Of a stretch of DNA of 6,787 nucleotides, positions 1 through 6,102 are shown piece after piece. Location of the stretch: NCBI GenBank assembly GCA_005878665.1, contig VBLR01000113.1:1-6787 (forward strand), given 5' to 3'. The DNA comes from Methanobacteriota archaeon (lineage in GTDB: Archaea > Thermoplasmatota > Thermoplasmata > RBG-16-68-12). Each line of letters opens with the position of its first letter. Position 1 is the stretch's first letter. The translations under genes and the position numbers were made by a program. The notes beneath the pieces are model-generated. The model was given only the letters and a program-made list of their open reading frames with translations. It was not told the origin of the DNA and did no database searches.

Positions 1-351
1 CGGAATGCGGTACAGGACCTCCATGGCGACGCTTCCCTCGCTGAGGTCGCGAAAGAATACGCCGCGGTCCTGAAGGACAACTTCTCAGGCGGCGCGGAAG
101 GCTTGACCCACGAGGGCCTCTTCGCGGGCGCGTTTTTCCGGACGCTCGGGGACCACCTGACCGCCGCGAAGTATTTCTTCGACACCGCGGAAGCGATGAG
201 TGAACAGGCCACGAGCAGCGGCGATGCGCGCCTCCGAGAAGCGACGATCCTGACGTACGAGCGGGCGATGGAGTCCGCTACCAAAGCCGGCCGACCGGAC
301 GTCGCGCGGGTGGCGCAGATGCGCGCGTACGACCTCAAACAGATGAAATGA
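1..351 (+). CDS. C-terminal part of an unrecognised, predicted all-helical protein (5' end outside the window)
   Basis: The reading frame is open from the first base of the window to a TGA at 349-351, giving 116 visible residues, so the true start lies upstream. A TTG at 103 could formally serve as a start, but the 34 codons before it read as normal protein, so I treat the gene as truncated by the window edge. The visible part has no cysteine, no transmembrane stretch and no catalytic motif that I recognise. It looks like amphipathic helices joined by short turns: one runs roughly from GLFAGAFFRTLGDHL to EAMSEQA, another covers LREATILTYERAMESATKAG, and a third covers VARVAQMRAYDLKQM. That pattern recalls TPR-like helical repeats, but no repeat consensus is evident. 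The stop sits 9 bases before the next gene and overlaps that gene's candidate Shine-Dalgarno sequence, so the two are probably co-transcribed and perhaps translationally coupled. Function unknown. Confidence 0.75.
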   Translation, partial: RNAVQDLHGDASLAEVAKEYAAVLKDNFSGGAEGLTHEGLFAGAFFRTLGDHLTAAKYFFDTAEAMSEQATSSGDARLREATILTYERAMESATKAGRPDVARVAQMRAYDLKQMK

Positions 352-360
352 GGCGCCGCG

Positions 361-1104
361 GTGTGTACCCTCATCGCTTTCTGGCGATCCGTTCCCGGGT
401 GCGACATCGCCCTCGGAATGAACCGGGACGAGTCCTCGATGCGACCCGCGGATCCTCCCGCGGTCCTCGACGGTACGCCGGTCATCATCGCACCTCGGGA
501 CCGACAAGCGGGCGGCACGTGGCTCGGGGCGAGCGGCACCGGGCTGGTCGTCGCGCTCTCGAACCGCCGCGGTGCGACATCCCCGAGCGCGCGGTCCCGA
601 GGACAGCTCGTCCTCGACGCGCTGCGGCAACCGAGCGTCTCCGGTGTGGACGTGTTCGTTCAGCGCGAGGTCCGGGAACACGAGTACAACTACTGGAACC
701 TCGTCGCCGCCTCGCGGAAGGATCTCCGGTTTTTTCGTTACGACGGAGAACCCGCCATGAACCGCGGCCATGAGGGACTCAACGTCCTCACGAATGAGGG
801 AGGTAACGTCGCGACCGATCCGAAGGTGCAGTTCATCCAAGGTCTCCTCGCGAAGACGCCGTCCCGGTCCATCGATGAGGTGATCCGCGCGCTCCAGGGC
901 GCGCTCCGCACGCACGCGTCCGGCGCGGGAGGGGTCGGCCTCTGCGTCCATTTCCCGGGTGGCGGAACTGTCTCCTCCACGATTTTGGCTCTGAGCAACG
1001 CCGATCCGGGTGAGAACGTCCTGCTGTACGCGGACGGTTCGCCCTGCACGACGCCGTACCGCGACTATCATGAAGTCATCCGCCGGCTTCCGAGTCCGGA
1101 CTGA
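361..1104 (+). CDS. NRDE / TANGO2 family protein
   Basis: This 247-residue protein begins at GTG and carries the hallmarks of the NRDE (TANGO2, PF05742) family. These are an initiator Met followed by Cys2, the family signature NRDES at residues 21-25, a GGTWLG block at 51-56 after APRDRQA, and a SNRRG block at 67-71. The C-terminal region has the expected TVSSTILAL strand, and the length fits the family (about 250 residues). Cys2 would be exposed after Met removal, as in Ntn-hydrolase-fold proteins to which the family is usually compared. The biochemical function is not firmly established: eukaryotic TANGO2 has been linked to heme trafficking and to Golgi organisation. No signal peptide is seen, so it is probably cytoplasmic. 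The GTG start is supported by Cys2 and by a TGAGG at 349-353 with a 7-base spacer. That TGAGG overlaps the stop of the upstream gene, which suggests coupling. Family assignment is firm; substrate and role are unknown. Confidence 0.93.
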   Translation: MCTLIAFWRSVPGCDIALGMNRDESSMRPADPPAVLDGTPVIIAPRDRQAGGTWLGASGTGLVVALSNRRGATSPSARSRGQLVLDALRQPSVSGVDVFVQREVREHEYNYWNLVAASRKDLRFFRYDGEPAMNRGHEGLNVLTNEGGNVATDPKVQFIQGLLAKTPSRSIDEVIRALQGALRTHASGAGGVGLCVHFPGGGTVSSTILALSNADPGENVLLYADGSPCTTPYRDYHEVIRRLPSPD

Positions 1105-1154
1105 CGAATGCCGCTGCGAAAAGACTTTCCCTCATCCCCAGCTACCGCGCGCCA

Positions 1155-2006
1155 TTGCCCGGGATCACGGATGTCCACGTGCACGTGGAACCGTATCGCT
1201 CCCTGAAACCCGCGATACTGGACTTGTTGTGGCGAGAAATTCCGGATCGGCCGTACACTTCTCGACTCATGGATGACCCCAGAGCGTTCCTTGAGCACCT
1301 CGACAAAGCCGGCGTCGAACGGGCGTGCCTGATCAACTACGTCTCGCCCGAAGTGATGGGCTTCACGGAGGATGTGAACCGGTTCGTCGGCGAGTTCGCG
1401 AAGGAGGACCGAAAGCGCTTGATTCCGTTCGGGTCGGTCCATCCGAAACGCACGAAGGATCCGAAGCGGGACGTCGAACGCCTCGCGTCGAAGTGGGAGA
1501 TGGGGGGCATGAAAATCCATCCTCCACATCAGCTCTTTGCCGCGAACGCGTATGCCGATGGGAAGGTCCCCGCCCTCCGGATGATCTACAAGACCGCGGA
1601 GCGACTGAAGATGCCGGTCATGGTCCACACCGGTACCTCGGTCTTCCCCGGCGCCCGATCGAAATTCGGGGACCCGATGGCCCTCGACGATGTCGCCCAA
1701 GACTTCCCCGATCTCACGATCCTGATGGCCCATGGCGGAAGACCGCTCTGGTGCGACACGGCGTTCTACTTGCTTCGCCGCCATCGAAATCTCCACCTGG
1801 ACATCTCGAGCATCCCGCCGAAGCGACTGCTGGAATGGTTCCCCCGACTCGAAGAGATCGCGCACAAGGTCGTCTTCGGGTCGGACTGGCCGGCGCCCGG
1901 CGTTCCCGGCATCCGCGAGGAGATCGACGGACTGCGGTCCCTCTCGCTGTCCGAACGAACGAAGGAACGGATCCTGACCGAGAATGCCGCAGACCTCGTC
2001 AGATGA
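1155..2006 (+). CDS. Amidohydrolase-2 family metal-dependent hydrolase (TIM barrel)
   Basis: The 283-residue product has the metal-ligand layout of the amidohydrolase_2 family (PF04909). This consists of an N-terminal DVHVHV with His8 and His10, a KIHPP block at 120-124, VHTG with His158, AHGG with His193, and GSDWP with Asp244. These residues normally hold one divalent metal (often zinc) at the mouth of a TIM barrel. Family members include hydrolases and non-oxidative decarboxylases of aromatic or carboxylic compounds, so the substrate cannot be read from sequence. No signal peptide or membrane segment is visible. Between the upstream stop and the HxH motif no in-frame ATG or GTG exists, so the TTG at 1155 is the best start and places the motif at the very N-terminus, as is typical. 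No convincing Shine-Dalgarno precedes it. An AT-rich patch at 1118-1128 might be a promoter for a short-leader transcript, but this is weak. It lies 50 bases after the NRDE gene, and its promoter dependence is unclear. Confidence 0.9.
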   Translation: MPGITDVHVHVEPYRSLKPAILDLLWREIPDRPYTSRLMDDPRAFLEHLDKAGVERACLINYVSPEVMGFTEDVNRFVGEFAKEDRKRLIPFGSVHPKRTKDPKRDVERLASKWEMGGMKIHPPHQLFAANAYADGKVPALRMIYKTAERLKMPVMVHTGTSVFPGARSKFGDPMALDDVAQDFPDLTILMAHGGRPLWCDTAFYLLRRHRNLHLDISSIPPKRLLEWFPRLEEIAHKVVFGSDWPAPGVPGIREEIDGLRSLSLSERTKERILTENAADLVR

Positions 2007-2035
2007 CCGGCGCCAGAGGCGTCCCCATGATGGCA

Positions 2036-2044
2036 AACCTTAAT
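2036..2044 (+). promoter_or_regulatory. Candidate archaeal TATA-like element upstream of msrA
   Basis: The AT-rich AACCTTAAT stands out in the GC-rich 70-base spacer between the amidohydrolase and msrA. Its CTTAAT core lies 33-38 bases before the msrA ATG at 2077. An archaeal start site about 25-27 bases downstream would fall near 2066-2070, giving a short leader that contains the AAGGCGGAG ribosome-binding region. This rests on position and base composition only. Confidence 0.3.
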
Positions 2045-2064
2045 CCCGAGCCGAGGCGAATCCC

Positions 2065-2073
2065 AAGGCGGAG
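2065..2073 (+). promoter_or_regulatory. Shine-Dalgarno sequence of msrA
   Basis: AAGGCGGAG precedes two consecutive ATG codons at 2077 and 2080. The GGAG at 2070-2073 leaves 3 bases to the first ATG and 6 to the second, while the AAGG at 2065-2068 leaves 8 to the first. The second ATG is therefore a realistic alternative start, shortening the protein by one residue only. Confidence 0.6.
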
Positions 2074-2076
2074 AGC

Positions 2077-2655
2077 ATGATGTCCGAGTCGAAGCGAAAC
2101 AGCGAGGTCATCACCCTCGCCGGCGGATGTTTCTGGTGCCTTCAGCCGGTGTTCCAGGAGCTCCGCGGCGTCGAGAAAGTGGAGGTTGGATATTCCGGCG
2201 GTCGGCTCGCGAACCCCTCCTACGAGGCCGTCTGCACGGACACGACGGGCCACGCCGAGGCCGTGCAGGTTACGTTCGACCCAAGCGTCATCCCGCTCGC
2301 GGACATCCTGCGGATCTTCTTCTCCGTCCACGACCCGACCACGTTGAATCGACAAGGTGGCGACGTCGGCACCCAGTATCGATCCGCGGTCTTCTACGCC
2401 TCGCCGGAGCAAGAAAAGACGACGAGGCAAGTCATCGCTGAGATCCACCAGGCCGGAATTTGGGACCGGCCGATCGTGACCGAAGTCACGCCGTTGCAAC
2501 CCTTCTACCGAGCCGAGGAGTACCATCAGGACTACTTCCGCAAGAACCCCACGGCGGGTTACTGCCGCGCCATCATCGCCCCGAAGGTCTCGAAGTTCCG
2601 CGAACAGTTCGCGGCGCGGCTCAAGGCCTCGGTGGTCGCACCCAAAGGGACTTAA
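2077..2655 (+). CDS. msrA: Peptide-methionine (S)-S-oxide reductase MsrA
   Basis: MsrA reduces the S-epimer of methionine sulfoxide, free or in proteins, back to methionine and repairs oxidative damage in the cytoplasm. The 192-residue product has the complete family pattern. The catalytic motif GGCFWC contains the nucleophile Cys18, and GYSGG lies at 38-42. GHAEAV follows at 58-63, VGTQYRSAVFY lies in the middle, and YHQDYF spans 149-154. The C-terminal NPTAGYC carries Cys163, a likely resolving cysteine, followed by IIAPKVSKF. Extra cysteines at 21 and 53 are present; which of them takes part in disulfide relay is not known from sequence. Length is normal and there is no fused MsrB domain. 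The start is set by a clear Shine-Dalgarno sequence; the N-terminus is short and polar, with no export signal. The DUF255/thioredoxin-fold gene follows 24 bases downstream on the same strand, which suggests one transcript. Identification is secure. Confidence 0.97.
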   Translation: MMSESKRNSEVITLAGGCFWCLQPVFQELRGVEKVEVGYSGGRLANPSYEAVCTDTTGHAEAVQVTFDPSVIPLADILRIFFSVHDPTTLNRQGGDVGTQYRSAVFYASPEQEKTTRQVIAEIHQAGIWDRPIVTEVTPLQPFYRAEEYHQDYFRKNPTAGYCRAIIAPKVSKFREQFAARLKASVVAPKGT

Positions 2656-2679
2656 CACGGCCTCGCCTGGGTCCCCTCC

Positions 2680-4782
2680 ATGGCGGAGAATCGGCTCTCG
2701 AAGGAGTCTTCGACCTACCTGAAAGGGGCCGCCCACCAGCCCGTCCAATGGTACCCGTGGGGCGAAGACGCGTTCCGGCGGGCGAAAGAACTCGACCGAC
2801 CGATCCTCCTGGACATCGGGGCCACGTGGTGCCACTGGTGTCACGTGATCGACCGCGAATCGTACGAGGATCCGGACCTCGCCGCGGTCATCAACGACCG
2901 CTTCGTCGCAATCAAGGTGGACCGGGACGAGCGACCGGACATCGACGCGCGGTACCAGCAGGCCGTCGGCGCGATCGCGGGCCAAGGCGGTTGGCCGCTC
3001 ACCGCGTTCCTCACCCCGGACGGGAAGGTGTTCTACGGAGGCACGTATTTTCCCCCGAAGGACTCGCATGGACGGCCGAGCTTCCGACGCGTCCTCCTCG
3101 CGATGGCCGACGCCTATCGCACGAACAAGGCGGACACGTTGCGGGAAGCGGAGGCGCTCCATCAGGCCCTCGCCGAGGGCCGCGTGTCTCTCGTCGAAGA
3201 AGGCGTCGTGAACGAGGCGATGTTGAAGGAGAGCCTCGACTCGCTTCGCGGGCAGTTCGATCCCGTGAACGGCGGCATCTCCGGTCAGCAGAAGTTCCCG
3301 CATCCGGGGACCCTGGAGTGGGTGATGGCCCGTCACCATCGAACGCGGGAAGAGAGCCTGCAGAAAATCTTCACCCGCACGCTGTCGGCGATGGCGAAAG
3401 GCGGGGTGTACGACCAGATCGGCGGGGGCTTCCATCGGTACTCGACGGACCCGCGGTGGATCGTGCCGCACTTCGAGAAGATGCTGTACGACAACGCGGG
3501 CCTCCTGGCAAACTACGTTCACGCATGGCAACTCACCCGCGACCCTCTCTATCGCGAGACCGCCGAAGGGATCCTCGCTTGGGCCGAAGCGGTCCTCTCG
3601 GACCGGCGCCTCGGCGGATTCTTCGCGAGTCAAGACGCGGACGTCGGCCTCGACGACGATGGCGACTACTTCACCTGGACCTTGGACGAGGTGAAGGCCG
3701 CGGTGAACGCGGACGAGGCTCGAGTCCTCGCGCTGTACTTCGAAGTCGGGGAACGGGGCGAGATGCACCACAACCCGAAGAAGAACGTGCTGTTCGTGGA
3801 CCAAGAGCCTGAGGCCATTGCAAAAGCGCTCAACATGTCGGTCGATCGCGTGCGGGCCCTGATCGCGTCTGGCATGGAGAAGCTGAAGGCTGCGCGCGAC
3901 AAACGTCCAATGCCGGCAGTTGATCGGACCATCTTCGCCTCTTGGAACGGGATGATGATCGCCGCCACTCTGGAGGCTGCGATGGCATTTGGTCGAGAGG
4001 ATGTCCGCGCGTTCGCACTGAAATCGCTTCAGCGGGTCCTCTCGGAGATGTGGTCGAAAGATCGCGGGATGTGGCACGCCTTCGCCGACGGCGACCCAAA
4101 GGTCCGCGGCCTGTTGGAGGACCACGTGTACTTGGTCGACGCCCTTCTCGCCGCATACACCGCGACCGCCGAGCCGGGATACCTCCGAACGGCCGGGGAC
4201 ATCATGGTCTTCACGCTGAATCACTTCTGGGACAAAGCCGGGGGTTTCGTCGACATCGCTTCAGACCTGCACGACTCCGTCGGTCTAACGCTCCAGGAGG
4301 TCCGTCGGCGCCCGATCGAGGATTCACCGTACGCCGGAGCGAACGCGGTGGCGGCGCTGTGCTTGGCGAGGCTCCATGCCCTCACCGGGAACGACGACTA
4401 CCGATTGCACCACGATGAGCTGATGACCGCATTCGCGGCAGAGGCGAGTCGATACGGCCCCGTCTTCGCCGGCACGTACCATCTCGCGGCAGAACTGTGG
4501 ATTCACCCGCCCGCAGAGGTCGTCCTGCTCGGACCTCGCGACGATCCGCGGATTCGGAAATTACACGAGACCGCGAGCGGAACGTACGCCGCGGGGAAGA
4601 CCGTGCTCGTGGTGGACCGCGACGACGCATACGTTCCGCCGCCCGTCGAGCCCATGCTCAAGAACAAGGAGGCGAAGGCGGGTCCCGTCGCGTTCGTATG
4701 CCAAGGGCAGGTCTGCTCCCCGCCGACGTCGGATCCGACACGATTGCGGACACTGCTGGAGACCGGCGGAACGAGGTTGTGA
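2680..4782 (+). CDS. DUF255 / YyaL-type protein: thioredoxin-fold domain plus (alpha/alpha)6-barrel-like region
   Basis: The 700-residue product is a full-length member of the DUF255 family (COG1331, related to Bacillus YyaL and human SPATA20). The N-terminal 1-130 matches the thioredoxin-like part: NRLSKESSTYL, then QPVQWYPWG at 20-28. The redox-type WCHWCH has Cys51 and Cys54, KVDRDERPDID spans 79-89, GGWPLTAFLTPDG starts at 103, and GGTYFPP lies at 120-126. The rest resembles six-hairpin glycosidase or N-acylglucosamine 2-epimerase folds. It includes the conserved YDQIGGGFHRYS block near 244, HFEKMLYDNA after it, SQDAD near 317, SWNGMM near 421 and RRPIEDSPYAGAN near 543. A final CQGQVCSPP carries Cys674 and Cys679, also typical of the family. 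No reaction is established for the family, so a sugar-modifying or redox role is only inferred from fold. There is no signal peptide. The ATG start fits the family N-terminus, although no clear Shine-Dalgarno precedes it. Its place right behind msrA suggests a shared redox-stress context. Confidence 0.93.
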   Translation: MAENRLSKESSTYLKGAAHQPVQWYPWGEDAFRRAKELDRPILLDIGATWCHWCHVIDRESYEDPDLAAVINDRFVAIKVDRDERPDIDARYQQAVGAIAGQGGWPLTAFLTPDGKVFYGGTYFPPKDSHGRPSFRRVLLAMADAYRTNKADTLREAEALHQALAEGRVSLVEEGVVNEAMLKESLDSLRGQFDPVNGGISGQQKFPHPGTLEWVMARHHRTREESLQKIFTRTLSAMAKGGVYDQIGGGFHRYSTDPRWIVPHFEKMLYDNAGLLANYVHAWQLTRDPLYRETAEGILAWAEAVLSDRRLGGFFASQDADVGLDDDGDYFTWTLDEVKAAVNADEARVLALYFEVGERGEMHHNPKKNVLFVDQEPEAIAKALNMSVDRVRALIASGMEKLKAARDKRPMPAVDRTIFASWNGMMIAATLEAAMAFGREDVRAFALKSLQRVLSEMWSKDRGMWHAFADGDPKVRGLLEDHVYLVDALLAAYTATAEPGYLRTAGDIMVFTLNHFWDKAGGFVDIASDLHDSVGLTLQEVRRRPIEDSPYAGANAVAALCLARLHALTGNDDYRLHHDELMTAFAAEASRYGPVFAGTYHLAAELWIHPPAEVVLLGPRDDPRIRKLHETASGTYAAGKTVLVVDRDDAYVPPPVEPMLKNKEAKAGPVAFVCQGQVCSPPTSDPTRLRTLLETGGTRL

Positions 4783-4796
4783 ACCGAGTCGCATGC

Positions 4797-4812
4797 AACC
4801 TTGAATAAGGTT
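4797..4812 (+). repeat. Perfect inverted repeat, 6-bp arms with 4-base loop
   Basis: AACCTT and AAGGTT flank GAAT, forming a perfect hairpin or palindromic protein-binding site 14 bases after the stop of the DUF255 gene. No T-tract follows (the next bases are AACGCG), so an intrinsic terminator is not well supported. It lies 139 bases before the proposed start of the next gene and could be an operator or simply chance. The remainder of the 4783-4935 spacer holds only the TATA-like element and the ribosome-binding site listed separately. Confidence 0.45.
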
Positions 4813-4868
4813 AACGCGTGTGGTATCGAGTGCTACGCCGTACCATGGCCTTGAACCCATCCGTCACG

Positions 4869-4874
4869 CTTATG
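4869..4874 (+). promoter_or_regulatory. Candidate TATA-like promoter element of the oxidoreductase gene
   Basis: CTTATG is an AT-rich hexamer in a GC-rich spacer and resembles an archaeal TATA core. Transcription about 25-27 bases downstream would start near 4896-4900, leaving a leader of roughly 36-40 bases that includes the GAGGT at 4923-4927. The call is based on position and composition only. Confidence 0.3.
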
Positions 4875-4922
4875 TCCCCACTCCCGCAAGGCTAATCCGC
4901 CGCGGTCGTGTCTATGGGGACC

Positions 4923-4927
4923 GAGGT
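4923..4927 (+). promoter_or_regulatory. Shine-Dalgarno sequence that points to an ATA start
   Basis: GAGGT matches the anti-Shine-Dalgarno end of 16S rRNA and leaves an 8-base spacer to the ATA codon at 4936. It has no such relation to the ATG at 4914 (which is upstream of it and in another frame) or to the GTG at 4990. It therefore decides in favour of translation beginning at 4936. Confidence 0.5.
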
Positions 4928-4935
4928 TCGACAGC

Positions 4936-6102
4936 ATACCCTCCGACCCGCCGAATGTTCTCCTGATCGGGTGCGGAGCGGTCGGTTCCGTGGCGGCTCA
5001 ACACCTTTGCGCGAGCGACGCCGTGGCCGACGTCATCCTCGCCGACGTCGACGGGGACCTCGCGAAACGCACCGCCTCCCGTTTGAAAAGCCCGAAAGCC
5101 CACGGCACCCAACTGGACGCGAGCGACGGCGAGACGCTGCGGCGCACCATGCGCGGATGCGGCCTCGTGATCAACACCGCCCTCCCGCAATTCAATCGAG
5201 CCGTCCAGGCCGCGGCGCTCACGGAGGGACTGAACTATCTCGACCCGGCGAACGACTCTAGGGACCCGTTCGTGGATTCGGACACCTGGAAGGCCGCGGG
5301 TCTGACAGCGCTTTGTGCGATGGGAGAGGACCCCGGCCTGAGCAACGTCTTCGCGAGGCACGCGGCGGACGGGATGGAGCGGGTCGACTCGATCAAGGTA
5401 CGGGACGGGGACACCGCCTCGAGTCCGGACTATCCGTTCATCGCCCTCTTCAGCCCGGAGACGTTCGTCGAGGAGACCCTCGCCCCGTCGCGGATCTGGC
5501 GCGACGGCAAATACGATTCCGTGCCGCCCTTCGGCGAGCTCGAGACATTCGAATTCCCGGCGCCGATCGGATCCCTCCCCGTGTACTCCGTGGACCACGA
5601 GGAGGTCGACACGCTTCCTCGGTTCATCGGGAAAGGCGTCCGGTATGTGGACTTCAAGCTCGCCCTCGACCCGCCGACCGTCCAGACCCTGAAGCTCTTC
5701 CGCGACCTGCACCTCCTCGAGCCGGGCCCGCCGGGAGGCCCGAATCCACGGAGGGCATTGTTCAGCGCGCTGCCGAAACCCGCGGACCTTGCGGGCCGCG
5801 TCGACGGCTATGCGGCGATCCTGGTCGAAGTCGCGGGTGAGAAAGGCGGACACGACGTCCTCCACACGATCTACGCCATCCTCGGGCACCGCGAAGCGTC
5901 GCAGCGATTCGGAGCCACGGCGACCGCCTACCTGACCGGTTCGGGCGCGGCGGCCGGCGCAATCCTCCTCGTGAGCGGGTCCATCCGTGAGAAGGGGAAG
6001 CTCTCTCCGGAGAACCTCGACCCGAAACCGTTCTTCCCGCTCCTCCGGAAGTTTGGAATCGATGTGAAAGAGCGGGTGCGCTCGGAGCGGTCCCTCGCTT
6101 AG
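4936..6102 (+). CDS. Saccharopine dehydrogenase family oxidoreductase (non-canonical or damaged start)
   Basis: From 4936 the product would be 388 residues, the usual size for this NAD(P)-dependent Rossmann family (COG1748, which includes saccharopine dehydrogenases and carboxynorspermidine synthases). The N-terminal strand NVLLIGCGAVGS holds the dinucleotide-binding GxGxxG (Gly12, Gly14, Gly17), and the second strand ends in LADVD with Asp37, which hints at NAD rather than NADP. Further family-like blocks are VINTALPQFN, NYLDPAND and EDPGLSNVFA. The first ATG/GTG/TTG in frame is GTG 4990, but starting there removes the first beta strand and the whole glycine motif. No other such codon lies in frame between the TGA at 4852-4854 and 4990. 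Hence I place the start at ATA 4936, behind GAGGT with an 8-base spacer; ATG to ATA by one substitution, true AUA initiation, or a frameshift from the ATG at 4914 are all possible. Its substrate is uncertain. The gene converges on the aminotransferase and their stops overlap. Confidence 0.8.
   Translation: MPSDPPNVLLIGCGAVGSVAAQHLCASDAVADVILADVDGDLAKRTASRLKSPKAHGTQLDASDGETLRRTMRGCGLVINTALPQFNRAVQAAALTEGLNYLDPANDSRDPFVDSDTWKAAGLTALCAMGEDPGLSNVFARHAADGMERVDSIKVRDGDTASSPDYPFIALFSPETFVEETLAPSRIWRDGKYDSVPPFGELETFEFPAPIGSLPVYSVDHEEVDTLPRFIGKGVRYVDFKLALDPPTVQTLKLFRDLHLLEPGPPGGPNPRRALFSALPKPADLAGRVDGYAAILVEVAGEKGGHDVLHTIYAILGHREASQRFGATATAYLTGSGAAAGAILLVSGSIREKGKLSPENLDPKPFFPLLRKFGIDVKERVRSERSLA

Noticed and set aside
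85..1071. A 328-codon open frame on the minus strand
   Set aside because: It is antisense to the NRDE gene and the first partial gene, is Arg-rich, and has no domain-like pattern.
1068..2036. A 322-codon open frame on the minus strand
   Set aside because: It is antisense to the amidohydrolase, whose metal-ligand motifs prove the plus-strand frame.
2460..3812. A 450-codon plus-strand frame
   Set aside because: It overlaps msrA and DUF255 in another frame, and its translation is a low-complexity Arg/Pro/Gly sequence typical of a shadow frame.
1999..4224. A 741-codon open frame on the minus strand
   Set aside because: It lies opposite msrA and the DUF255 gene, both clearly conserved proteins. 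The translation is rich in Arg, Glu, Val and Leu without any recognisable motif, as expected for an antisense frame in GC-rich DNA.
4797..4812. Intrinsic terminator after the DUF255 gene
   Set aside because: The hairpin stem is only 6 bp and AT-rich, and no run of T follows it.
4908..5261. A small plus-strand frame starting GTG 4908 / ATG 4914
   Set aside because: Its translation turns into Arg-rich shadow sequence over the oxidoreductase gene. It matters only as a possible original N-terminus if a frameshift exists before about 4954.
4912..5889. A 325-codon minus-strand frame
   Set aside because: It is antisense to the saccharopine-dehydrogenase-family gene and has no recognisable motif.
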